In this document: in pieces, positions 1 to 7,102 of the stretch
Numbering within the stretch: position 1 is the stretch's first letter
Layout of the letters: the number at the start of each line of letters is the position of its first letter
Notes under the pieces: generated by a model
Databases searched by the model: none
The model's input: the letters and a program-made list of their open reading frames with translations, nothing else
What the model was told of the DNA's origin: nothing
Made by a program: the position numbers and the translations under genes
Assembly: GCA_036568605.1 (NCBI GenBank)
Contig: DATCSE010000494.1
Coordinates: forward strand, 1-9,515
DNA: 9,515 nt
Direction of reading: 5' to 3'
From: DATCSE01 sp036568605
GTDB taxonomy: Bacteria > Pseudomonadota > Gammaproteobacteria > Burkholderiales > Burkholderiaceae_C

Positions 1-1
1 C

Positions 2-169
2 GACGAGATCGAAGCGACGCTGGCCGACGCGGCCGACGCGCAGGATTGGCTGACCCGCATGCACCTGCTGGTGCAGCAACGCGCCCGCCCGAATCAGGAC
101 AACTACAGCGCGATCGCGGTGTGGGTCGGCAACCCGGGCGATGTCACGCGAATCCAGGATCTGGATTGA
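2..169 (+). CDS. PP2C-family Ser/Thr protein phosphatase, C-terminal fragment (probably T6SS PppA)
   Basis: This is the 3' end of a gene that begins left of the window; 55 codons and a TGA stop at 167-169 are visible. The fragment contains RPNQDNYSAIAVWV (residues 29-42 of the fragment). This matches the last conserved PP2C motif, in which an Asp-Asn pair (here D33-N34) supplies a metal-binding aspartate before the final beta strand. PP2C enzymes are metal-dependent Ser/Thr phosphatases. In T6SS clusters the member PppA reverses PpkA-dependent phosphorylation of the Fha scaffold and so turns secretion down. The assignment to PppA is inferred from the tail motif plus the convergent tagF and tss genes at 1409-8981; the catalytic N-terminal part is not visible. 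The gene is convergent with the tagF operon but separated from it by the toxin-antitoxin pair. No hairpin terminator was found after the stop. Confidence 0.75.
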   Translation, partial: DEIEATLADAADAQDWLTRMHLLVQQRARPNQDNYSAIAVWVGNPGDVTRIQDLD

Positions 170-234
170 CGCAAGCGACGTACTGGGGCGATCCGCTGTA
201 TGAGCTCGACAATTGCCGGTGCGATCCAACCGCA

Positions 235-264
235 TTGCAAGATGTCTTCGAGGAACCAGATAAT
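235..264 (+). promoter_or_regulatory. Candidate sigma70-type promoter for the toxin-antitoxin pair
   Basis: TTGCAA (235-240, 4 of 6 matches to the -35 consensus) and GATAAT (259-264, 5 of 6 matches to the -10 consensus) are separated by 18 bp. Transcription would start near 270, giving a leader of about 20-25 nt before the ATG at 294. A short inverted repeat, CCAGA (256-260) and TCTGG (274-278), straddles the -10 and could be an operator for the HTH antitoxin, but its arms are only 5 bp. Position and orientation support an independent promoter for the module. This is visual motif matching only. Confidence 0.4.
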
Positions 265-293
265 CAATCGGCGTCTGGCGCAGCCTCGTTCAC

Positions 294-983
294 ATGAAGG
301 TAGATACCTCCGATCTCCGCAATCAACCGGCATATGGCCTTGTTGAGGCTGCGCGCTACTTGCGACTGCCCCCTGCCACGCTGAGAACGTGGCTGGTAGG
401 CCGCGACTATCCCAAAGGAGGAGCCCAAGCGACCTTCCATCCGTTGCTCAAGCCAGCGAGCAGGCAGCCGTTGCAATTGTCTTTCTACAACCTGATCGAG
501 GCGCACGTACTTCGGGCTCTACGAACCCAACACGGGGTCGCGATCGCCGAGTTGCGCAAAGCCATTTCGTACGCCGAGAGGAAGCTCCAGCTGCAACGTC
601 TGCTCTTGAGCGCCGAACTTCGAACGCACGCCGGTCAGGTGTTCCTGGATCGTTATGTCGAGCTCATCAACCTGAGTGCCTCGGGCCAGTTGGCAATGCG
701 CAAGATGTTCGAGGATCATTTGCAGCGAGTCGAATGGGACGAATGGCAGTTCCCCGTACGGCTCTACCCCTACATCGACTCCACACAACGCTCCGTGGAG
801 CGATCGATAGCAATCGACCCGCTCATCGCTTTCGGCCGCCCCATCGTCCGTCGCGCGGGCGTCTCCACGGCCGCCATCACCGATCGCATCGATGCCGGCG
901 AGACTGTCGATGCGCTTGCCGACGACTACGATCTTTCTCGTGATGAGATCGAACAAGCAGTACTCTATTCGCGAGCGGCGTGA
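294..983 (+). CDS. VapB45-like antitoxin: MerR-like HTH plus DUF433 protein
   Basis: This 229-residue protein has two recognisable parts. Residues 13-37 (AYGLVEAARYLRLPPATLRTW onward) look like a MerR-type helix-turn-helix, with the usual pattern of an entry helix followed by TLRTW. Residues about 172-226 are a DUF433 domain, recognised by IDPLIAFGRPIVRRAGVST, then ITDRIDAGETVDALADDY and LSRDEIEQAV. The same architecture and size (about 230-240 aa) are known for VapB45 of Mycobacterium tuberculosis, which is paired with a PIN toxin. The expected role is to neutralise the downstream toxin and repress its own promoter. ATG 294 is the first start after an in-frame stop at 261-263; no good Shine-Dalgarno precedes it. 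Its TGA overlaps the GTG of the toxin gene (GTGA, 980-983), which suggests translational coupling. Base composition is lower in GC than the flanking T6SS genes, consistent with acquisition. Confidence 0.85.
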   Translation: MKVDTSDLRNQPAYGLVEAARYLRLPPATLRTWLVGRDYPKGGAQATFHPLLKPASRQPLQLSFYNLIEAHVLRALRTQHGVAIAELRKAISYAERKLQLQRLLLSAELRTHAGQVFLDRYVELINLSASGQLAMRKMFEDHLQRVEWDEWQFPVRLYPYIDSTQRSVERSIAIDPLIAFGRPIVRRAGVSTAAITDRIDAGETVDALADDYDLSRDEIEQAVLYSRAA

Positions 984-1402
984 GCCGGATCTACTTCACC
1001 GACCGCGATCTCGGAAAGCGATTTCCGCGCATCCTGGCTGATGCAGGGATCCTGGTCGAGCGCCACGGCGATCTCTTTCCGCCGGATGGGAGTGACGAGC
1101 AATGGTTGGAGCATTGCGGAAAAAACGGCCGCGTCGGCATCTCGCACAACAGCCGAATTCGGTACGTCCCCAATGAATTGGCGGCTGTGAAGCGCTTCGC
1201 GGTCCCGCTTCTCATCCTGGGCGGACAAGCGGCAACTGCGGAGCTCGCTCGCAATTTCGTGCACACATTGCATCGCATCGAGTCGCTGCTCGACGCCCAC
1301 GCCCCACCTCTCATCGCCAAGGTCTATCGCCCGACGCCGGCAGAGGTTGCGAGATCTGCAACAGCGGTGGGCCGCGTCGAGATATGGTTTCCCAAAAGCT
1401 AG
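980..1402 (+). CDS. VapC45-like PIN-domain toxin
   Basis: This 140-residue protein begins with a GTG that overlaps the antitoxin stop by 4 bp. It resembles the VapC45 type of PIN-like protein (about 138 aa in M. tuberculosis). The features are an N-terminal strand ending in an acidic residue (IYFTDRDLG, D8 and D10), an acidic DEQWLEH segment (D39, E40, E44), and GISHNSRIRYVPNELAAV (residues 53-70), which corresponds to the conserved strand before the third acidic site. PIN proteins are metal-dependent RNases held together by clustered acidic residues. N57 lies where many PIN proteins carry Asp, so catalysis may rely on other acids or be weakened; homologues need checking. The stop at 1400-1402 lies only 6 bp from the converging tagF stop. 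No separate promoter or clear ribosome site is seen, so expression probably depends on coupling with the antitoxin. RNA target unknown. Confidence 0.8.
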   Translation: MSRIYFTDRDLGKRFPRILADAGILVERHGDLFPPDGSDEQWLEHCGKNGRVGISHNSRIRYVPNELAAVKRFAVPLLILGGQAATAELARNFVHTLHRIESLLDAHAPPLIAKVYRPTPAEVARSATAVGRVEIWFPKS

Positions 1403-1408
1403 GGCGGT

Positions 1409-2119
1409 CTACCACACGCCCTCCAGCAACTGCACGAACGACTCTCGCGCCGGCAGCCCGACCGCGATGCTCAGGCTGCTCGCCTGCTCGCCCGGTCGCA
1501 GCGACCACCACAGCGAGCAGCCGCGCAACCGGCGCAGGCTCTCGGCGACGGTGAGCTGCTCGAAGCATTGCGCGAGCGTGGTGCCGGCCTCCATCTCATG
1601 GCGGGTACGCTCGGTCCATTGCGCGGCGGTCCACGGCGCGGCCGGCGGGCTCGCCGGCAGCGGCGCCGTGGCGGCCAGCGCGATCAGGTCGGCCTCGAAC
1701 TGCTCGAGCGAGCTGCCCGGCTGCAAGGTGCGCAACGCGGCGCGCGCGATGGCGGCGTACCACGCCTCGAGCTGCCCCAGTGCGTCGCGGCCGGCCGGCG
1801 GATGTTCGCGCGCCTGCAGCACGACCAGCGGGAAATAGCGACCGACGCTGTCGACGCTGGGCATCATCAGCCCGAACCACCACGAGCTCGCGTCGAACAC
1901 GCCCGGCGCCCAGGCGAAGCGCCACAGCGGGCTGGTCAGGTAGAGGTTGAACCAGCGCGCGTCGCCGAGCTGGGCGCGGCTCGCGTCCACGCCTTGCGAG
2001 AGCCAGGCATCGAGCACGCGCGCGGTGTCCTGCGGCAGGCGGCGCGTCGCGAAGTCGCCCAGGCTCGCCAGCTTGCCGTACCAGGCCGGCGCATCGCGGT
2101 CGTCGCTGGGCACGTACAC
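1409..2119 (-). CDS. tagF: T6SS-associated protein TagF, posttranslational repressor
   Basis: This 236-residue cytoplasmic protein has the TagF family signature near its N-terminus, WYGKLASLGDFATRRLP (residues 13-29), followed by a conserved GRYFPLVV (93-100). No membrane segment or signal peptide is seen. In characterised systems TagF keeps the T6SS off at the posttranslational level by acting on the Fha scaffold, in parallel with the PppA phosphatase; in some bacteria the TagF and PppA domains are fused in one polypeptide. Here the probable pppA lies just beyond the toxin-antitoxin insertion and converges with tagF. The gene is the last of the tssJ-K-L-M-tagF operon, 13 nt after the tssM stop. 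The GTG start at 2119 was chosen because an AGGGG ribosome site precedes it at a good distance; a second GTG two codons on is possible. The C-terminus ends in Trp, close to the toxin gene. Confidence 0.92.
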   Translation of the reverse strand: MYVPSDDRDAPAWYGKLASLGDFATRRLPQDTARVLDAWLSQGVDASRAQLGDARWFNLYLTSPLWRFAWAPGVFDASSWWFGLMMPSVDSVGRYFPLVVLQAREHPPAGRDALGQLEAWYAAIARAALRTLQPGSSLEQFEADLIALAATAPLPASPPAAPWTAAQWTERTRHEMEAGTTLAQCFEQLTVAESLRRLRGCSLWWSLRPGEQASSLSIAVGLPARESFVQLLEGVW

Positions 2120-2127
2120 CGCAGCCG

Positions 2128-2132
2128 CCCCT
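2128..2132 (-). promoter_or_regulatory. Ribosome binding site of tagF
   Basis: On the minus strand AGGGG follows directly after the tssM TGA and stands 8 nt before the GTG at 2119. It is the clearest Shine-Dalgarno in the operon and decides the GTG start of tagF. Confidence 0.6.
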
Positions 2133-5100
2133 TCACAACGAATGCGGGCACGCGAACTCGTTGAGCTCGCGCAGCTTGAACGGATTGACGACGCTGCTCG
2201 CGGTGACCTCGAAGGTCGCCTTGCGCCCGTCGATCATGAAGGTCGCCCTGAAGCGCTCGGGCGCGCCGGCCTGCACCAGCTGCAGCTTGTCGAACAGGCG
2301 GAACAGCGCCCACGGCCCTTCGGTGGTCATGCCCGACGAGCCGCTGGCGAGCGGCGGCTGCAGCTGCACGCGCACCTGCGTGCTGCCCTTGGGGCCGGGC
2401 CACTGGATCGCCGTCGGGATCTGCGGGCCGTGCGCGTACTTGACGATCTGGCCGTCGAAGTCCAGCGTGAACTGCGTGATCGTCTCGTCCATCTCCTGCG
2501 GCTTGAATTCCAGGCGCAGCGACGGCGTCGCGCCGCCCGAGCGGAAGAAGGTGTCGCGGATCGCCGCGGCACGCTGGAACTGCGCGAGCGTCGCCGAGTC
2601 GCGCGTGATCGCGCCTTCGCCGAGCTGGCGGAAGGTCCACGGCCGCGTGTTGGTGTCGACCAGCGCGGCCAGGTTCTTCTGGAAGAACTCGTCGAACAGG
2701 CCGCCCGGCTTGAACAGGCGGCCGAAGTCTTCCTGCGTGACGTCGCTGGTGCTGTTGCGCGCGAACGGATAACGTCCGTTGATCGCCTGGCGGCAGAACT
2801 CGCCGATGCTGGAGTTGACCGAGCTCGCGAGGTTGGCGCGCGCCGCGCCGGTGGCCACCGTGTTGCTGCTGGCCGAGAGCGTCGCGACCAGCGTGCGCAC
2901 CGGCTCGGGCAGCCGGGGCGCCTCGGCCTTGACCTTGTTCGGCACCTCCGACGGCGGCGGCGCATTGCCGCCCTTGACCGCGGTGTCGATGGTGCTGAGC
3001 AGCTGGTAGACCTCGTTGATCAGCGCGATCGTCGCGTCGATGGGCGCGGCGCCGCCGCCTTGCGGCGCCTTGACATAGTTGCGCAGGCTCTCGAAGCGGT
3101 CGTCGACGATGCTCTCGATGCGCGCGCCCGGCGCGAGGCCATTGGGTGCGCCCTTCGTGCCCAGCATGCGCGCGAGCTTCTCGCGCGATTCGTCGATCTT
3201 CTGGCGCGCTGCGTCCTCGACCTTGTCGACCGCGCTCTTCGAATCGGCCGCGGTCAGTGTGGTCTCGCGCACGATGCCGCGCATCAGCGGCGCGAGCGGG
3301 TTGTCCGGCGCCGAGAGGATGCGCGCGAGCTGCATCGCCTGCGTCAGGTTGGCGACCGGCTGCAGCTTGATGTCGGCGATGAAGGTCTCCCACTGCCGCA
3401 CGTAGTCCTGCAGGTACGAGCGCCGCACGTCGTCGGTCAGCCGGCCCAGCGCGAGCGGGTCGCGCAGGCTCGCGGTGCGCGAGGCGTCGTGGATGCCCAG
3501 CACCCAGCTCTCCTCGTCGCGCAGCTGCTTCGTGGTCTCGCCGACGACCTTCTGGAACCCCTTGTAGTAGCCGTCGTAGGTGTACAGGCCCGGCACGCCG
3601 CGGCCCAGCGACTTCTCCTTGCCGGCACGCGTGAACACCAGCTGCGCCGCCGGGCCGGCGGCTCTGGCGATCGAGAACTCGGGGATGTCGGCGCCGACGC
3701 CGTCGCGCCGGATCCGGCTGTAGACACGCTGGGCGAGCGGCATCTGCGCGAGGCGCTGGCGCGTCAGCTCGACCAGCTGCTTGTCCTCGGGCAGCGGCGA
3801 GACGGTCGCGCCCTGCGCGAGCAGCGCATCGAGATGGCTCTCGAGCGCGGCGCGGTCGTCGGTGCCGACGTCGCGCGACAGGTTCACCTCCCAGTCGGCC
3901 GTCACGTAGCTCTTCAGCGCGTCGCGGTCGAAGTGATCGGGGTCGTGCAGCATCACGTAGGTCTTCAGCACCTCGTACTGCAGCTCGGGGTCGTCGGTGG
4001 TGCTCTTGAGCTGGTCCTCGACGCGCAGCGCGAGCCGCGGCTGCACCGCGTCGACCAGCATGCGCTGGTAGACCACCTGCGTCGCCGAGTCGAGCTTGCG
4101 GCCCTGGTACAGGCCGAAGCCCAGGGTCCACGGCACGCTGCGCTGCGGATCGGCAACCGCGAGCGCTTTCGTCGCGGCCAGCGCCGGCAGCAGCACCGTG
4201 AGATCGGACGACGCGCGGTTCGGCGTCGCCTGCACGAGCTGGCGCACCGCGTCGACCCGCGCCGCGACATCGGCGACGTACTTCTTGTTGTTCACGTAGC
4301 TGACGCCCCAGGCGGTCAGCGCCGCGCCGCTCACCAGGGCGATCAGCGCGTAGCCGCCCCATGCGAGCAGCGAACGGCGCCGCTCCCACTTCAGGTTGGT
4401 GCCGGCGAGGTCGGCCTCGGCGAACACCACGTCGCGCAGCAACCGCGACAGGAAGAAGCTCTTGCCGGTCGCCTGGTTCGCCGGCAGCGGCGTGCGCGCG
4501 AGCCGGTAGGTGCGGGCGATCGCGCCCAGCATGCGGTCGATCGGCGTGCCTTCCTGCGTGCCGCTGATGAAGTAGCAGCCGCGCAGGAGCGGCCGCTCCT
4601 CGAACTGCGACGGCGAGAACACCTTCTCGACGAACTCGGTCAGCACGCCGCGCAACCCGGCGAACTGCTGCGGGAAGGCATAGATGCGGGCACGCCGCGC
4701 CGGGTCGCGCTCGAGTTGCAGGCGGTCGATCAGTCCATCGGTCAGGCGCTGCTCGAGCCGGTCGAACTCGGCCGCGAGCTTGCCGATGTCGGCGCCGATG
4801 TCGTTGCGCAACTGCGCATCGAGCGGGAACGTGAAGCCCCACGGGTCGGCGCGCTGTTCCTTGCTCGCATCGCCGAGGTAGTCCATGAAGCCGGCGAGCA
4901 GGTCGCACTTCGTGACCATCAGGTAGATCGGGAAGCGGATGCCCAGCTGCTGGTGCAGCTCCTGCACGCGCGCGCGCACCGCGGCGGCCTGCTTCGCGCG
5001 CTCGGGCGCGGTGCGGGTCAGCAGGTCGGTGACCGAGACGGTCACGAGCACGCCGTTGACCGGCTGGCGCGGCCGGCCCTTCTTGATCAGGTCCAGGAAG

Positions 5101-5747
5101 CCGGACCAGGCCTTGTGGTCGGTCTCCTTGTCGCTGTCCTGCGTGGTGTAGCGGCCGGCCGTGTCGATCAGCACCGCCTCGGTCGTGAACCACCAGTCGC
5201 AGTGGCGCGTGCCGCCGACGCCGCGGATCGCCGCCTCGCCCATGCTGGCCGCGAGCGGGAACTCGAGGCCCGAGTTCAGGAGCGCCGTGGTCTTGCCCGA
5301 GCCCGGCGCGCCGATGATCACGTACCACGGCAGCTCGTACAGGTAACGCTGACCGACGTGCGCCGACGCGCTCGCCCACAACCCGCGCTTGGCGCCGAAG
5401 CGAGCCTGCTTCAGCGTCGTCAACGCCTGCTGGAAGCGCTCGCGTATCGTCGCGAGCTCGGCGCTGGCCGCATCCGGTGCTCCCGGCGCCGGCGCCTGCG
5501 CGATCAGCTGGTTCACCACCGCGGTGTTCGCGTGCCGCGCGCGCCACAGGCGCCACAGCTTGGAGACCAGCCACAGCAGCACGATCGCCGCGATCAGCAC
5601 GATGCGCGAGGTCGCCGTGTCGAGCGGCACGTACGGGCCGACCTGCACCAGCGGGCCGACGATCCAGATCACGATGCCCAGCGCGGTCAGTCCCACGGCC
5701 GCGAGCACCCATTCGTTGAAGATCAGGCCGAGCAGCTTCTTCAACAT
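2133..5747 (-). CDS. tssM: T6SS inner-membrane protein TssM (IcmF family)
   Basis: This 1204-residue protein is of normal length for TssM. Two membrane segments lie near the N-terminus (about 13-31 and 48-65) and a third at about 459-483. Between them is a cytoplasmic NTPase-like domain with an intact Walker A, GAPGSGKTT (146-154), a DTAG motif at 195-198 and a VTKCD motif (278-282) resembling the G4 box. The long periplasmic part ends with the conserved GPWALFRLFDK region (from residue 1144) and a C-terminal segment that in the family contacts the TssJ lipoprotein. TssM with TssL and TssJ forms the trans-envelope complex on which the contractile tail docks. The ATG at 5747 lies 12 nt after the tssL stop and gives a typical start, MLKKLLGLIFNEW, leading into the first membrane helix; a G-rich stretch before it is a weak ribosome site. 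No truncation or frameshift was seen. Confidence 0.96.
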   Translation of the reverse strand: MLKKLLGLIFNEWVLAAVGLTALGIVIWIVGPLVQVGPYVPLDTATSRIVLIAAIVLLWLVSKLWRLWRARHANTAVVNQLIAQAPAPGAPDAASAELATIRERFQQALTTLKQARFGAKRGLWASASAHVGQRYLYELPWYVIIGAPGSGKTTALLNSGLEFPLAASMGEAAIRGVGGTRHCDWWFTTEAVLIDTAGRYTTQDSDKETDHKAWSGFLDLIKKGRPRQPVNGVLVTVSVTDLLTRTAPERAKQAAAVRARVQELHQQLGIRFPIYLMVTKCDLLAGFMDYLGDASKEQRADPWGFTFPLDAQLRNDIGADIGKLAAEFDRLEQRLTDGLIDRLQLERDPARRARIYAFPQQFAGLRGVLTEFVEKVFSPSQFEERPLLRGCYFISGTQEGTPIDRMLGAIARTYRLARTPLPANQATGKSFFLSRLLRDVVFAEADLAGTNLKWERRRSLLAWGGYALIALVSGAALTAWGVSYVNNKKYVADVAARVDAVRQLVQATPNRASSDLTVLLPALAATKALAVADPQRSVPWTLGFGLYQGRKLDSATQVVYQRMLVDAVQPRLALRVEDQLKSTTDDPELQYEVLKTYVMLHDPDHFDRDALKSYVTADWEVNLSRDVGTDDRAALESHLDALLAQGATVSPLPEDKQLVELTRQRLAQMPLAQRVYSRIRRDGVGADIPEFSIARAAGPAAQLVFTRAGKEKSLGRGVPGLYTYDGYYKGFQKVVGETTKQLRDEESWVLGIHDASRTASLRDPLALGRLTDDVRRSYLQDYVRQWETFIADIKLQPVANLTQAMQLARILSAPDNPLAPLMRGIVRETTLTAADSKSAVDKVEDAARQKIDESREKLARMLGTKGAPNGLAPGARIESIVDDRFESLRNYVKAPQGGGAAPIDATIALINEVYQLLSTIDTAVKGGNAPPPSEVPNKVKAEAPRLPEPVRTLVATLSASSNTVATGAARANLASSVNSSIGEFCRQAINGRYPFARNSTSDVTQEDFGRLFKPGGLFDEFFQKNLAALVDTNTRPWTFRQLGEGAITRDSATLAQFQRAAAIRDTFFRSGGATPSLRLEFKPQEMDETITQFTLDFDGQIVKYAHGPQIPTAIQWPGPKGSTQVRVQLQPPLASGSSGMTTEGPWALFRLFDKLQLVQAGAPERFRATFMIDGRKATFEVTASSVVNPFKLRELNEFACPHSL

Positions 5748-5759
5748 CGTCGCCCCCGG

Positions 5760-7070
5760 TCAGGTGCTCGCGCGCGACGCCATCAGCGTGATCTCGACCC
5801 GCCGGTTCAGCGCGCGGTTGGCTGGCGTGTCGTTCGCGACCACCGGCTCGCCCTCGGCCCGGCCCTCGGCTGTGATGCGCTCGGCGCCGACGCCGCGCGC
5901 CACGAGGATGGCACGCACCGCCTTCGCGCGATCTTCGGAGAGGTGCCAGTTCGACGGAAAGCGCACCGTGCGGATCGGCTGGTTGTCGGTGTGGCCGGTC
6001 ACCAGCACGCGGCCCGGCACCTTCGCGAGCGCCTCGGCGATGCGGCCCATCAGCAGCTCGCGGTCGTTGCTCAACGTCGCGCTGCCGGCTTCGAACAGGC
6101 CGTCGCCGCGTATCGTGATCACGCTGCGGTCGATCTCGTCGCGCACCGCGACCGTGCCGGCCTTGATGTCGCTGATCAGGAACTGCGCGAGCCGCGGCTT
6201 GGGCGCCGGCGCCGCGACCACGGTGGTCGGCGGCAGCAGCCGCAGGCTCTGGATCTGCCCATAGACCGGATCGGAGACGCCGCTGAGCCAAGACCCCAGC
6301 AGCCAGTACACGCCCAACAGCGTGATCGCCGCGACCGCACCGGTCACCCACAGCGGCAGCCACGACAGCAGCGGCCGGCGCTTCACCGCCTGGCCGCGCC
6401 AGTGCTCGGCGAGCGGCGGCGCATAGTCGCCGCGTTCCTTCTTCAGGATCTGCGCGAGCCGCTCGCGCACCGCCTCGAGCTGCGCGCTGCCGCCTTCGAC
6501 GACGCGGTAGCGCCCCTGGAAGCCCAGGCACAGGGCGGCGTAGATCAGCTCGAGCAGGTCGCGGTTCGCATTCGGGTTCTCGGCCAGCTTGGCCATCAGC
6601 TGGAACACCTTCTCGCCGCCCCAGGTCTCGTTGTGGAACATCGCGAGCAGGCTGTAGCGGCCCCATGCGCCGCTGCCGCCCCACGGCGTGCTCGCGGCCG
6701 CTTCATCGAGCAAGGTGCACAGAATGTAGCGCGCGGCCATCGTGCGCTCCGGCGCGATCCCGCGCGCCGCGGCCTGCGCATCGAACTCGCGCAGGCCTTG
6801 CGCGAGCGACTCCTTCAGCACGCCGGGATCGGGCAGCTGCGTGGTCGCGCGGATTTGCGGCGGAAGCGCGAGCAGCTTGTTCGCGAGCGCGACCAGCGGG
6901 TTCAATCCGGTGTCGGCCGCCGCGATGTCGCCGACCACATCGGCCCCCGCGGCCATCGCCTGCGCGGACACGGTGGTGCGCGAGCCGGGTGTCGGCATCA
7001 CGAACGTGCGGTGTGTCTCGATCGCGGCGAACGGATCGCTGAACGGATCGTCGTGGTTCGCTGGGCTCAT
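5760..7070 (-). CDS. tssL: T6SS protein TssL (DotU family) with C-terminal OmpA-like peptidoglycan-binding domain
   Basis: This 436-residue protein joins two domains. Residues about 55-225 are the cytoplasmic DotU/TssL domain, with NPLVALANKLLAL (57-69), LDEAAASTPWG (121-131) and FHNETWGGEKVFQLM (145-159). One membrane helix follows at about 237-262. The periplasmic part (about 310-430) is an OmpA/MotB-like domain, shown by TGHTDNQPI (358-366), the NWHLSEDRAKAV segment (374-385) and the closing NRRVEI (422-427). TssL recruits the baseplate and binds TssM; the fused OmpA domain anchors the complex to peptidoglycan, a task given to a separate protein in some other systems. The first 50 residues are low in predicted structure and rich in Ala, Pro and Thr. 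The ATG at 7070 follows the tssK stop by 32 nt and has a weak GGGG ribosome site 7 nt upstream. Confidence 0.95.
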   Translation of the reverse strand: MSPANHDDPFSDPFAAIETHRTFVMPTPGSRTTVSAQAMAAGADVVGDIAAADTGLNPLVALANKLLALPPQIRATTQLPDPGVLKESLAQGLREFDAQAAARGIAPERTMAARYILCTLLDEAAASTPWGGSGAWGRYSLLAMFHNETWGGEKVFQLMAKLAENPNANRDLLELIYAALCLGFQGRYRVVEGGSAQLEAVRERLAQILKKERGDYAPPLAEHWRGQAVKRRPLLSWLPLWVTGAVAAITLLGVYWLLGSWLSGVSDPVYGQIQSLRLLPPTTVVAAPAPKPRLAQFLISDIKAGTVAVRDEIDRSVITIRGDGLFEAGSATLSNDRELLMGRIAEALAKVPGRVLVTGHTDNQPIRTVRFPSNWHLSEDRAKAVRAILVARGVGAERITAEGRAEGEPVVANDTPANRALNRRVEITLMASRAST

Positions 7071-7102
7071 CGCCAGGCCCCGGTGTCAGCTCGAAGGACG
7101 AC

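Noticed and set aside
170..234. Possible terminator after the phosphatase gene
   Set aside because: Only 4-bp complementary stretches were found, with no T-run, so no terminator can be supported.
46..297. Small + strand open frame between the phosphatase end and the antitoxin
   Set aside because: It overlaps the PP2C tail in another frame and shows no motif or ribosome site. The PP2C frame with its DN motif explains the first 169 bases.
170..1408. Flanking direct repeats or att sites that would show how the toxin-antitoxin pair was inserted
   Set aside because: No matching repeat was seen by eye at the two ends (around 160-200 and 1380-1410), and no transposase or integrase gene is present.
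1936..6684. A 1582-codon open frame on the - strand overlapping tssL, tssM and tagF
   Set aside because: It is an out-of-frame reading of the same strand, rich in Arg and Ala and with no recognisable domain. The tssL, tssM and tagF frames account for the region.
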